64,000 nt of DNA from Stenotrophomonas sp. 278 (GTDB lineage Bacteria; Pseudomonadota; Gammaproteobacteria; Xanthomonadales; Xanthomonadaceae). This document shows positions 33,651 to 42,600 of the stretch, piece by piece. The notes beneath the pieces were generated by a model. It did no database searches. It was not told the origin of the DNA and saw nothing but the letters and a program-made list of their open reading frames with translations. Position numbers and translations under genes: made by a program. The stretch lies in assembly GCF_003935715.1 (NCBI RefSeq), contig NZ_RHPP01000002.1:1-64000 (forward strand). Direction: 5' to 3'. Position 1 is the first letter of the stretch. Every line of letters starts with the position of its first letter.

Positions 33651-34799
33651 TCAGAAAGCAGGCACGTTCTTGCGCGGGGTCTTGGCGAGGTTGCGGAACA
33701 GCTCCGCCTCGCGGGCCCGGTAGGGCGTGCCGTCGGTGTGCAGCAGGTCGTGGAACCACACGGTCGGCGGCTCCATGGTGTAAGGGCGCTGCCAGCTGTC
33801 CCACGGGAAGCGGGTCTGGATGGCACCGTCGACGAAGCCCCAGTTGATCATGCCGATGTTCTCGCGACGGGCGATCGGCAGGATGGTGTCCACATTGGAA
33901 CCATTGCCACGTGCCAGCCATTCGGTGCAGATCAGCGGACGGCCATACTTGCGCAGCTGGGCAATACGGGAAACAAAGGCTTCCGGTTGTTCGTAGTTGT
34001 GGAAGGTGATCACATCGGACTGCTCCAGCTGGGTGCGCTGGATGGACGTGAGCGAGGCCGCGCCCGGCGACCAGTCGTCACCGATCCACACACCGCTGGT
34101 CAGCGGCTGCGCCGGTTTCTTCGCACGCGCCCAGTCAAAGATCTTCGGCAGCAGTTCGGCAATGCGTTCCTGCTCACCCTTCAGCTGCTTGTCCATGTAG
34201 TTGCCGCCGCCAGGGTTGTCCGGCTCGTTCCACAGGTCCCACGCAAGCACGCGCTTGTCGTTGGCGAAGTGACCGATCACACCTTCCACATAGGCCTGGA
34301 AGTGCGCATCGTTGGCGCGATCCACCAGCATGTGCCGGCTGGGGCTCTGCACCCAACCGGAGTTGTGCACGCCGGGAATCGGTCGGCGCTGTGCGCCCAG
34401 TACCGGGTCCGGGTCCCAGCAGCTGTCGAACAGCACCAGCATCGGCTTGATGCCGTGCTTCTCGGCGATGCTGAGGAAGGTATCGACCCGCTTCAGCAGG
34501 CCCTGCGGATCCTGCTGCCAGAGCAGGTCATGCAGGTACACGCGCATCGTGTTCATGCCGAACTGCTGCTTGGCCCAACCCAGTTCGCGGTCGATCGCGG
34601 CCGGGTCGAAGGTCTCAGCCTGGAACATTTCCAGCTGGTTGATGGCATTGGAGGTGGTGTAGTTCGCACCGACCAGCCACTCCTGCTTCGCATACCAGGC
34701 ATCGGCTTCGGCCGGGGTCCAGCGCGCTGCATCGTTTGCCTGTGCCAGGGGGGCCACGGCGAGCATCGTCGCCAGCAAGGGGGTAAGCCACTTACGCAT
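33651..34799 (-). CDS. Secreted GH5-like glycoside hydrolase (clan A)
   Basis: This 382-aa protein starts at MRKWLTP (complement of 34797-34799), with GAAGGAG 9 bases upstream. The ATG three codons earlier is too close to that site. The signal peptide (LTPLLATMLAVAPLAQA) is clear. The TIM-barrel of clan GH-A is visible: NTMRVYLHDLLW, GIKPMLVLFDSCWD, AWDLWNEPDNPGGG (acid/base Glu) and PLICTEWLARG (nucleophile Glu), with ENIGMINWGFVDG near the end. Within clan A it looks like the GH5 'cellulase-family' type; in this galactose locus an endo- or exo-acting galactanase/mannanase role is possible but not proven. The mature protein is periplasmic or secreted. Confidence 0.8.
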   Translation of the reverse strand: MRKWLTPLLATMLAVAPLAQANDAARWTPAEADAWYAKQEWLVGANYTTSNAINQLEMFQAETFDPAAIDRELGWAKQQFGMNTMRVYLHDLLWQQDPQGLLKRVDTFLSIAEKHGIKPMLVLFDSCWDPDPVLGAQRRPIPGVHNSGWVQSPSRHMLVDRANDAHFQAYVEGVIGHFANDKRVLAWDLWNEPDNPGGGNYMDKQLKGEQERIAELLPKIFDWARAKKPAQPLTSGVWIGDDWSPGAASLTSIQRTQLEQSDVITFHNYEQPEAFVSRIAQLRKYGRPLICTEWLARGNGSNVDTILPIARRENIGMINWGFVDGAIQTRFPWDSWQRPYTMEPPTVWFHDLLHTDGTPYRAREAELFRNLAKTPRKNVPAF

Positions 34800-34913
34800 G
34801 AGGTGCATCTCCTTCAGTCATGAGCTGCCCGTCCCGGTGGCTACCGGGAGTCGGGCATTGCGTGTCAGGTCATGGGGCCGGTGCGCGGACCGGCGATCAT
34901 TGCGTGCGCGCGA

Positions 34914-36059
34914 TCAGCGACGCTTCGGGGTCTGTCGATCCGTCGAGAAGTCGTAGACGATGCGATTCAGATACGTCTCGCCCGGTGCCAGTCGTCCTGA
35001 TCCAAACGCCGGCTGATTGGGCGTGTCCGGGAACAGCTGCGGTTCCAGCGCGATGGCATCACCCTGGCGGTACACGCGGCCGCTCTTGCCGACGGTGCTG
35101 CCGTCCAGGAAGTTGCCGGAATAGAACTGCAGGCCGGGCTGGGTGGAACTCAACACCATCACCCGGCCCGAGCGTGGGTCGTGCACGCGGGCCACTTCGC
35201 GCAGTTCGCGCGAAGGGGTCTTGCTGATCACGAAGTTGTGGTCATAGCCTTGGCCGATCAGCAACTGCGGCTCGTCGCCCCGGCGCAGGTCGCGACCGAT
35301 CGGCTTGGCGGTGCGGAAGTCGAACACTGTGCCGTCCACCGGCTGCAGAACACCGGTAGGAATCAGGGTGGCATCCACCGGGGTGTAGGCACCGGCGGGA
35401 ATGGTCAGCTCATGTTCCATTGCAGAACCAGAACCTTCGCCGGACAGATTCCAGTACGCGTGGTTGCTGAGGTTGACGATGGTCGGGGCGTCGGTGGTGG
35501 CGCTGTAGTCGATCTCCAGCCGGCCATTACCCTTCAACGCATAAGTGGCGGTGACGGTGAGCGTGCCCGGGAAGCCCTGGTCTCCATCCGGGCTGACATG
35601 CTGCAGCGTGGCGTGGTCGGCGGTGGCTTCGACCACTTTCCAGACCACTTTGTCGAATCCGCGCTTGCCGCCATGCAGTGCATTTACGCCGTTGTTGACC
35701 GGCACCTGGTAGGTCTTGCCGTCCAGAGTAAAGCGGCCCTTGGCAATGCGGTTGGCGAACCGGCCCACGATGGTGCCGAAGTACTGCGGATTGTCCAGCG
35801 TCGCCTGCAGGTTGCGGTCGCCAAGCAGCACATCGGCGTACTTGCCATCACGATCCGGCACTTCGAGCGAGTGCAGGGCGGCACCGAGGGTGATCACCCG
35901 TGCCTGCATGCCGCTGCCGTCGCGCAGCAGGATCGATTCCACCTGCGTGCCATCCGCTGTTTTCCCGATCACGGTGCGCTCCTGTGCGCCTGCCGTCCCC
36001 ACCGCAGAAAGCGCCAACATGCCAATCAACCCTGCAGCCTTTCCCTTCCCAGAAAGCAT
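34914..36059 (-). CDS. galM: Exported aldose 1-epimerase (galactose mutarotase)
   Basis: This is a 381-aa protein with the start at 36059 (MLSGKGKAAG), preceded by an AGGGG site. The open frame continues upstream but runs through the promoter and operator. The signal peptide (GLIGMLALSAVGTAGAQ) indicates export. GalM motifs are NRIAKGRFTLDGKTY, NALHGGKRGFDK (His), NLSNHAYWNLSG (catalytic His) and IALEPQLFPDTPNQ (catalytic Glu), with FYSGNFLDGS. It interconverts alpha- and beta-galactose so that the anomer taken by the symporter and dehydrogenase is replenished. A GntR operator-like 21-mer lies 36 bases upstream. Downstream are the GH5 and TonB receptor genes. Confidence 0.9.
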   Translation of the reverse strand: MLSGKGKAAGLIGMLALSAVGTAGAQERTVIGKTADGTQVESILLRDGSGMQARVITLGAALHSLEVPDRDGKYADVLLGDRNLQATLDNPQYFGTIVGRFANRIAKGRFTLDGKTYQVPVNNGVNALHGGKRGFDKVVWKVVEATADHATLQHVSPDGDQGFPGTLTVTATYALKGNGRLEIDYSATTDAPTIVNLSNHAYWNLSGEGSGSAMEHELTIPAGAYTPVDATLIPTGVLQPVDGTVFDFRTAKPIGRDLRRGDEPQLLIGQGYDHNFVISKTPSRELREVARVHDPRSGRVMVLSSTQPGLQFYSGNFLDGSTVGKSGRVYRQGDAIALEPQLFPDTPNQPAFGSGRLAPGETYLNRIVYDFSTDRQTPKRR

Positions 36060-36094
36060 GGCGCCAGACCCCTCTCGATGTCGTGGAGCGTACA

Positions 36095-36115
36095 AAAACA
36101 TATAATCAGACAATA
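36095..36115 (-). promoter_or_regulatory. Operator/promoter motif upstream of galM
   Basis: A 21-base sequence containing ATAATCAGACAAT is present here. Its exact reverse complement occurs at 37140-37160. Read in each gene's direction the motif is TATTGTCTGATTATATG, including a TATAT-like -10. It is a probable binding site of the GntR regulator of the locus. Confidence 0.6.
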
Positions 36116-36153
36116 CGCACGTTGCGACGCAGCAAGCGCTGTGGGCCAATCGC

Positions 36154-37107
36154 TCAGCGCACAGGGCAGGCCATCGCATGGATCGCTGAAAAGCCTCGTA
36201 CCACAGCGTCCGCAGAGGCCACTGCCTGTGATGCAACCCCCAGTTCGTCAAGCGCGGCCTGATACATCAGTGTCACGGGCCCCGACCCAACCACCGGTAG
36301 CGCCGGCCGTTGGCCGGCCCACGCACCACCTTCCCCAAGCGCGGGAAACAGCGCCATCGCATCCTTGATTTCCGCGCCCACCAACACCCCACGCAGATAC
36401 GAGCTGGAGTCAACGCGCGGCAACATCCCCCGAATCACCCGCGCCCGCACCCCGAACAGCAACGCCCCCAAGCCCAGCGCCCCCGCGGCTCCAATCCGCA
36501 CCCCCTCCATGAATGCCGTCCCGACAACGCCAGGCCCCTCCAGCACGGACGCCAGCAATCCACCGCCCGCCAGCCGATCAAACAGTTCCCCTGACATCGC
36601 GGTCATGAAACTTTCCACTCGCCCCGCACGCAGCTGTATCCACTTGGTGTGGGTACCGGGCAGGGCGACGATGGCGTCGGGACCAATGGCACCGCCGCTG
36701 AGCAGTCCCAGTAGTTCCGTCTCTTCACCGCGCATCACATCGGGCGCGCCATCGACAGCCCGCACACAGGCCATGCCCGGCACGATGCGCAACTCCAGGC
36801 TGCCGACCCGGGTGGCCACCAGTCGCTGCGCAACGGTTTCCGCACCTGCAGGACATTCCACATAGCCTGCGTCCACCCAGCCCACGTTCGAGCCGATCAT
36901 GCCCGCCGCATAGGCACGCGCGGCCTTCGGCCAGCGCGCCCGGATGCTGTCCGCAGCGATGATCATGCCGTCGCGCGACAACGTGGCCACGCCTGCGGGT
37001 TCTTCGTGTGTGTCGAGCAACCGGCCATCCGCGGCGATCAGATACGCCCGCAGGTTCGAGCTGCCCCAGTTGATGCCTATGATGTTGTCAGTACGGTGAT
37101 GCGGCAT
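36154..37107 (-). CDS. dgoK: 2-dehydro-3-deoxygalactonokinase with in-frame REP insertion
   Basis: This 317-aa protein starts at the ATG at 37107, preceded by GAGGAGGGG. The DgoK family pattern is clear: IIGINWGSSNLRAYLIAADG (ATP-binding start), AAGMIGSNVGWVDAGYV, IVPGMACVRAVDGAPDVMRG and VALPGTHTKWIQLRAG, followed by MTAMSGELFDRLA. It phosphorylates 2-keto-3-deoxygalactonate at C6 for the DgoA aldolase. Near residues 262-272 the reading frame passes through a REP element and encodes AGQRPALPV, an insert relatives lack; the frame then resumes with GPVTLMYQAALDELG. The gene is 38 bases upstream of the galM operator on the same strand. Confidence 0.9.
   Translation of the reverse strand: MPHHRTDNIIGINWGSSNLRAYLIAADGRLLDTHEEPAGVATLSRDGMIIAADSIRARWPKAARAYAAGMIGSNVGWVDAGYVECPAGAETVAQRLVATRVGSLELRIVPGMACVRAVDGAPDVMRGEETELLGLLSGGAIGPDAIVALPGTHTKWIQLRAGRVESFMTAMSGELFDRLAGGGLLASVLEGPGVVGTAFMEGVRIGAAGALGLGALLFGVRARVIRGMLPRVDSSSYLRGVLVGAEIKDAMALFPALGEGGAWAGQRPALPVVGSGPVTLMYQAALDELGVASQAVASADAVVRGFSAIHAMACPVR
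36297..36318 (+). repeat. GTAG REP element inside dgoK
   Basis: The element reads GTAGCGCCGGCCGTTGGCCGGC, with a 7-bp GCCGGCC/GGCCGGC stem and GTT loop. It is identical to the first arm of the pair in the lactonase gene and nearly identical to the unit at 3808. Confidence 0.85.
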
Positions 37108-37139
37108 GACCCCTCCTCAGACGAACGGCAGCTGTTGCC

Positions 37140-37160
37140 TATTGTCTGATTATATGTTTT
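37140..37160 (+). promoter_or_regulatory. Operator/promoter motif between dgoK and the GH43 gene
   Basis: TATTGTCTGATTATATGTTTT faces the GH43 gene 52 bases before its start, and the dgoK start is 32 bases to the left. It is the exact reverse complement of the motif before galM, so one regulator probably acts at both. Confidence 0.6.
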
Positions 37161-37212
37161 GGTGGCGAGCGCCTGGCAAGCCTGCCGGTGCGGGAACCCT
37201 TGGGAGGGGAAC

Positions 37213-38211
37213 ATGGTGAACGGCACGCTTCGTGCGTTGGTGGTGGCTACACTCCTGCAGGCGTCGGCAGGCACTTCGGCACTGGATCTGGCGCAGGCCA
37301 ACCCGCTGCTCGACTCCGGCCCGGACCCGTGGATCGTCCGCGACGGGCAGGTGTTCTATTACATGGGCACGCACGGTGATCGTCTGGCGATCCGCGCCAC
37401 TACCGACCTGGCCAGGTTGAACGAAGCGCCGGAGATCACTGTTTGGCGGCCACCGGCAACCGGCGCTAACGCGAAGTCAATCTGGGCACCGGAACTGCAT
37501 CGCATCGACGGCAAGTGGTACATCTACTACACAGCCGCCGCCAGCGATGCGCCCGAAGGAAAAGAAGACGCGCATCGCGGTGTGTTCGTGCTGGAGAACA
37601 GCGGAGTGGACCCGACCAAAGGCACCTGGACTGATCGCGGCCGCCTGACCACCGCGCAGCCCGGTATCGACGGCACCACGTTCACCGCCAATGGCAAACG
37701 CTATTTCGTGTACTCGCCGTACGTGGGCCCGGACAGCGTGCTGGCCATCGTGGAAATGGCCAATCCGTGGACGCTGAAAGGGAAGGAGGCCATCATCGCA
37801 CGACCGGACCAGGCCTGGGAAAGGCAGGGCGGACGGCAGATTCTGGAAGGGCCAGAGTTCCTGCAGGGTCCGAAGGGTGACCTGTTCCTGACCTTCTCGG
37901 CCAGTGCCTGCTGGTCCGATGGTTACGCCATTGGACTGCTGCGGGCCAAGGAGGGGGCCAACCTCCTGGATGCCAATGCGTGGACCAAGGCCGCGCGGCC
38001 CATCCTTGAGAAGAACCCCGCCGGGAATGTGTACGCGCCCGGGCACAACGGTTTCTTCCAGATGGACGACGGCACCTCCTGGATCGTCTACCACGCCAAC
38101 CCCGGCCCGGAAATGGGCTGCACCGGAAAGCGCTCACCGCGCATCCAGCCGGTGCGTTGGGACGCGCAGGGCAGGCCGGTGCTGGCTCGACCTGTCGGCC
38201 GAGGACCGTAG
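37213..38211 (+). CDS. Exported GH43-family glycosidase (galactose/arabinose locus)
   Basis: This 332-aa protein starts at the ATG at 37213, with GGGAGGGG 5 bases upstream. It has a signal peptide (LRALVVATLLQASAGTSA). The five-bladed GH43 propeller shows the general base Asp in SGPDPWIVRDGQ, then SIWAPELHRIDGKWYIYYT, the modulating Asp in GIDGTTFTANG and the acid Glu in ILEGPEFLQGPKG. The last blade reads GHNGFFQMDDGTSWIVYHA. GH43 members of this size include arabinanases, arabinofuranosidases and exo-beta-1,3-galactanases; the last would fit the galactose pathway encoded alongside. The stop codon TAG is the TAG of a GTAG REP pair. Confidence 0.85.
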   Translation: MVNGTLRALVVATLLQASAGTSALDLAQANPLLDSGPDPWIVRDGQVFYYMGTHGDRLAIRATTDLARLNEAPEITVWRPPATGANAKSIWAPELHRIDGKWYIYYTAAASDAPEGKEDAHRGVFVLENSGVDPTKGTWTDRGRLTTAQPGIDGTTFTANGKRYFVYSPYVGPDSVLAIVEMANPWTLKGKEAIIARPDQAWERQGGRQILEGPEFLQGPKGDLFLTFSASACWSDGYAIGLLRAKEGANLLDANAWTKAARPILEKNPAGNVYAPGHNGFFQMDDGTSWIVYHANPGPEMGCTGKRSPRIQPVRWDAQGRPVLARPVGRGP

Positions 38212-38277
38212 AGCCACGCCCTGCGTGGCTGCGCTCGGTGTCAGACACGGTCGAAGCCACGCGGGGCGTGGCTCTAC
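38208..38277. repeat. Inverted pair of GTAGAGCCACGC REP elements
   Basis: The first unit (GTAGAGCCACGC..., 38208-38232) faces an inverted partner ending in CTAC (38253-38277), about 20 bases apart. This is the usual SMAG dimer arrangement. It lies between convergent genes and may terminate both; the GH43 stop codon is in the first unit. Confidence 0.85.
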
Positions 38278-38302
38278 GGCTTGGCCGACGAACATAGAAT
38301 CG

Positions 38303-39358
38303 TCAGCCAGGCGGCCTGGACACCGATCCGCGCATGATCAACCGGTGTGGCAACACCCGGTTGACAATGCCGCGCCCGGGACCGGGTGCATGTCGAATTT
38401 CCCGCAGCAGAATCTCCATGGCCGTATCCGCCATCTCCGCCACCGGCTGATGCAGGGTGGTCAGCTCCGGCCACACCATCGTCGCAGCTGAAGTGTCATC
38501 GAACCCGACCACCGAAAGGTCACCAGGCACGTCCAGTCCCCGCCGGTGCGCGACCGAAACGACCGCCGAGGCCATGTCGTCGTTGCTGGCAAAGATCGCC
38601 GTGGGCCGATTGCGCAGCGACAACAACCGCTCCGCGGCCTGCAAGCCTGAGCGATAGGTGAAATGACCGGGCTGGACAACGCTGTCATCGAACTGAATAC
38701 CCGCCGCTGAGAGGGCATCCAGATAGCCCAGCCAGCGATGCGCGCTGGCGGTCTGATTTGGGTCGCCCTTGATGTAACCGATCCGCCGGTGCCCCTGTGC
38801 AATCAGATGCGACACCATGTCGTAACTTGCGCGATGGTCGTCAATGCGCACGCAGGACACCTTGTCGCTCAGGTGGCCCGAGGCGATCGCCACCACCGGA
38901 ATGCCGGCCTGAACAAACTCCATCACGATCGCGCGGGATTCGCATAATGGCGGCGGCAGAATGACGCCCGCTACATTGTCGGCAAGCTGCCGTGCGGCCT
39001 CGCGGCGTGCCTTGGAGTCCAGTCCGTCCCAGGTGGCGATCATCAGCTGCGCCGCTGCACGGGTAGAGCCGCGCAGGGCACCCACCAGCAGCTCGCGCAG
39101 ATAGCTTGAACTGGGGTTGGTGTAGATCAGTGCGATGGAGACATGCTGCGCCGCCGCCAACGCACTCGCGGCGGGGTTGGGGCGATAGTCCAGTTCACGC
39201 ACGCTGCGCAGCACCCGGTCGCGGTTGCTTTCGCGCACGCTGGCATGCCCATTCATTACACGCGAAACCGTCATTGCAGAGACGCCTGCATGCGCGGCCA
39301 CTTCGTCGATGGTGATTGCACTCGCTTTCCGTCGGACCGCCTTGCTGCTGTTTTTCAC
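38303..39358 (-). CDS. LacI-family transcriptional regulator (XylR-like)
   Basis: This 351-aa protein most likely starts at the GTG at 39358, which has AAAGGAA about 9 bases upstream. The ATG at 39385 would put that site inside the gene. The N-terminal LacI helix-turn-helix reads ITIDEVAAHAGVSAMTVSRVMNG with a hinge region PNPAASALA. The periplasmic-binding-like effector domain contains SIALIYTNPSSSYLRELLVG and FASNDDMASAVVSVAHRRG. It diverges from the xylan receptor operon, and a perfect TGGTAGCGCTACCA palindrome lies 72 bases before its start, as expected for the XylR repressor of Xanthomonas xylan genes. A paralogue sits at 51746-52804. Confidence 0.88.
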   Translation of the reverse strand: MKNSSKAVRRKASAITIDEVAAHAGVSAMTVSRVMNGHASVRESNRDRVLRSVRELDYRPNPAASALAAAQHVSIALIYTNPSSSYLRELLVGALRGSTRAAAQLMIATWDGLDSKARREAARQLADNVAGVILPPPLCESRAIVMEFVQAGIPVVAIASGHLSDKVSCVRIDDHRASYDMVSHLIAQGHRRIGYIKGDPNQTASAHRWLGYLDALSAAGIQFDDSVVQPGHFTYRSGLQAAERLLSLRNRPTAIFASNDDMASAVVSVAHRRGLDVPGDLSVVGFDDTSAATMVWPELTTLHQPVAEMADTAMEILLREIRHAPGPGRGIVNRVLPHRLIMRGSVSRPPG

Positions 39359-39430
39359 GCAATGGGTTCCTTTGCTGCGCTGCATGATGACAACCGTGTG
39401 ACCGGGTGATTAGTCTGCGCCCTGACGAGA

Positions 39431-39444
39431 TGGTAGCGCTACCA
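39431..39444. promoter_or_regulatory. xyl-box operator before the receptor operon
   Basis: TGGTAGCGCTACCA is a perfect 14-base palindrome. It differs from the xyl-box described for Xanthomonas XylR (TGGTAGCGCTAACA) at one position. It lies between the divergent LacI and TonB receptor genes. Confidence 0.75.
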
Positions 39445-39634
39445 CTGAGCCAGGGTAAGACTCAGAACTGTGCCCCCCAATGCCATGCGGTCGATCTGGC
39501 AGTCCTGAAAGCGAGTTGAGTCGCAGTTCGTGCAAAGCGCACTGCGATGTTCGGTGTGGAAGACGGGCATGACCCGTAGGTGGCCCCCGGAAGGGGCGAT
39601 ACATCCATTCGATCGTATGTCAGAGGGGAGCGTC

Positions 39635-39685
39635 ATGAGTGCTTGTACGTTTCGCCGTACCGCGCAGCCGGGGGCCCGTTCATGA
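39635..39685 (+). CDS. Short leader ORF overlapping the receptor start
   Basis: A 16-codon frame (MSACTFRRTAQPGARS) starts with ATG at 39635. It has a near-perfect ribosome site (GAGGGGAG) 4 bases upstream, far better than that of the receptor. Its TGA overlaps the receptor ATG as ATGA at 39682-39685. It could couple translation of the receptor to the leader. No sequence bias suggests a classic attenuator. Confidence 0.4.
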   Translation: MSACTFRRTAQPGARS

Positions 39686-42600
39686 GCCGCAAGCTGAGCA
39701 AGATCACATCCCGGGCGATGTTCACCTTCGTGGGTGGCGTCCTGGTCATCAATCCCGCGTTCGCGCAGGACGCAGCAACCCCGGCCGCCGCACCGCAGCA
39801 GCAGGCCAGCCCGACCCAGCTTGATACCGTGCAGGTCACCGGCATCCGTAACAGCCTCAGCCAAGCCATGGACATCAAGCGCGACTCGGCTGGCGTGGTG
39901 GATGCGATCAGTGCCGAGGACATCGGCAAGTTCCCCGATACCAACCTGGCCGAATCGCTGCAGCGCATCACCGGCATCTCGATCGAACGTCGTGACGGTG
40001 AAGGCGCGCAGGTGACCGCGCGTGGTTTTGGCCCGCAGTTCAACATGGTGACCCTCAACGGCCGCCAGATGCCCGGTGCCGATGCCTTTGGTGCGGCCGG
40101 GCAGGTGGCCATCGGTGGCATTGACGGCGGTACCCGCGCATTCAACTTCGCCCAGCTGGCGGCAGAGGCCATCAACGGCATCGAGGTCTACAAGACCAGC
40201 CAGGCCAATGTTCCCAGCGGCGGCATCGGTGCCACCATCAACATCCTGACCGCGCGTCCGTTCGACCATAACGGCCTGGTCGCCAGTGCCGGGGCCAAGG
40301 CGGTCTACGACGACAGCCAGCCGTTCGACAGCGATCTGACGCCGGAACTGTCCGGTATCTTCAGTTACAGCAACCCGGACAAGACCTGGGGCGTCGGGGT
40401 CAGCGCCAGCTACCAGAAGCGCAAGGGTGGCTCGGTGCAGGCCACCAACAACTACTGGAACATCCAGCCGTGGACCGGCACGTTGCCGGGCAATCCGAAC
40501 GTGGTCAACGCACCGGCAGTGGGCGCGCTGTACGCGCGCCCGAATGATCTTCGCTATGCGTTCGCCGAGTTCGAGCGCGAGCGCATCAATGGCCAGGCGG
40601 TGCTGCAGTTCGCCCCCACCGACGCGGTGACGCTGACCCTCGACTACACCTATTCGACCAACGAAATCGAGGAGAATCGTGGCGAGCAGGGCATGTGGCT
40701 GCAGAACAGCAACTACACCGACGTCACCTTCGATACCAGTGGTGCGATTGCCACGCCGGTCTACATCCGTGAAATCGCCGGCACGAAGGACTTCGGGCTT
40801 GAACAGCAGCGAAGCATGCAGAAGTACAAGCTGGGCTCGCTGGGTTTCAATGCCAAGTGGGACGTCACCGACCGGTTCAAGCTGAGCTTCGACGCGCACA
40901 ATTCGAAGAATGAGAGCCTGCCGAACGACCCGCTGACCGGCGGCGGCTCCATCTTCTCCAGCATTGCCGGCACCAACAACTGCACCACCGGGCCGCACTG
41001 CGGTGGGTCCTATGTGCAGGAGATGGTGTTCAACAATGGGCTGCCGGTAGGCACCAAGGTCTGGTATCCCACCACCGCCGACGCGATTGCCGGCACCAAT
41101 GGGGTGGTCAATCCCGCCTTCGAATCAGGTGAAATCGGTTCGCAGGTGCTGCGCATCAACTCGCAGACCCAGATCAGCGAAATCAAGCAGGGCCGGATCG
41201 ACGGTGAATGGAACTTCGACTCCGGTCGTTTCCAGTTTGGCGTCGACTCCAGCAAGCAGACGACGCACCGCATCCAGGCGGCGGAGAACTACAACACGCT
41301 GGGCGACTGGGGCGTGGCCAACGTGGATGGCGATGTCGCCAACGGACTGATGGACCTGCTGCAGCCGGTCAACATCGTCGGCCTGTTCGACGACTACAGC
41401 GCCAACAGCTTCACCGCCTGGCGCGGCGACGCTGGCCGGCTCGCGCAGTGGGCGGGTGCCAACTACGCTGCGAACCTGGGCGTCAGCCCGCAGAACGCAG
41501 CCGACAACCGGGTGGAGGAGAAGACCAAATCGGCCTATTTCCAGGTCGAGCTGGACGGCGAACTGGGCGGCATGCGCACCAATACGCGCCTGGGCGTGCG
41601 CTATGAAACCACCGACGTGGTGTCGACGTCGATCATCGCCATTCCCGAGGCGATTGAATGGCAGTCGAACAACGACTTCCGGGTGGTGTTGTCCGACGAG
41701 CAGCAGCCGTTCACCGAAAAGAACAAGTACAGCTACATCCTGCCTAATCTCGACTTCAGCATCGACCTCATGGACGACCTGAAGGGGCGCGTCTCGTTCG
41801 GCAAGAGCATTGCGCGTGCGCCGATCGGCAACCTGTATGCAGGCCCGACCGCACAGCAGCCGTTCGGCTCTGTGCTGATCGATCCGTCCGTGCGCGCCAG
41901 CGGCACGGCGCAGAATCCACAGCTGAAGCCGTTGGAGTCGGACAACCTGGATCTGGCCCTGGAGTGGTACTTCGCGGACGCCAGCTATGTATCCGTGACC
42001 TACTGGAACAAGCAGGTGGCCAATTTCATCGGCAACACCATCGTGCAGGAAAACCTGTACGGCCTGCGCGATCCTACTTCCGGTCCGGACGCACAGGCAG
42101 CCCTGGCGTTCCTTACCAGCGGCGCGTGCGTCAGCCAGGTGGGCGCGGCCAATGCGGCGGCCTGCAATGCCAATGACACCGCACTGTTCACCGCGCTGGC
42201 CCTGCTGCGCAACAACCCGGCCGGGTTGGGGGCCTACGACGGTACGGACGCGCAGGTCCTGGCCACCGAAGCCGCCTACGACCTGTACGGGACGGCAGCC
42301 GACCCGCTGTACCAGTTCAACGTCAACCGCCCCATCAACCAGAACGAGTCCAAGCTGCACGGCTGGGAACTGGGCGGGCAGTACTTCTTCGGCGAAACCG
42401 GGTTCGGCGTGCTCGCCAACTACACCATCGTCAACGGTGACGTGGGCTACAACGATGCGGGTGATCCGAACATCGACCAGTTCTCGCTCACCGGCCTGAG
42501 CGATACCGCCAACGTGATGCTGATGTACGAAAAGTATGGCTGGTCGGTCCGCCTGGCCTGGAACTGGCGCGACGAATACCTGATCCTGGCCAACCAGGGA

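Noticed and set aside
38208-38277. Palindromic repeats as a CRISPR array
   Set aside because: There are only two units in inverted orientation, with no regularly spaced direct repeats and no cas genes. They are REP dimers.
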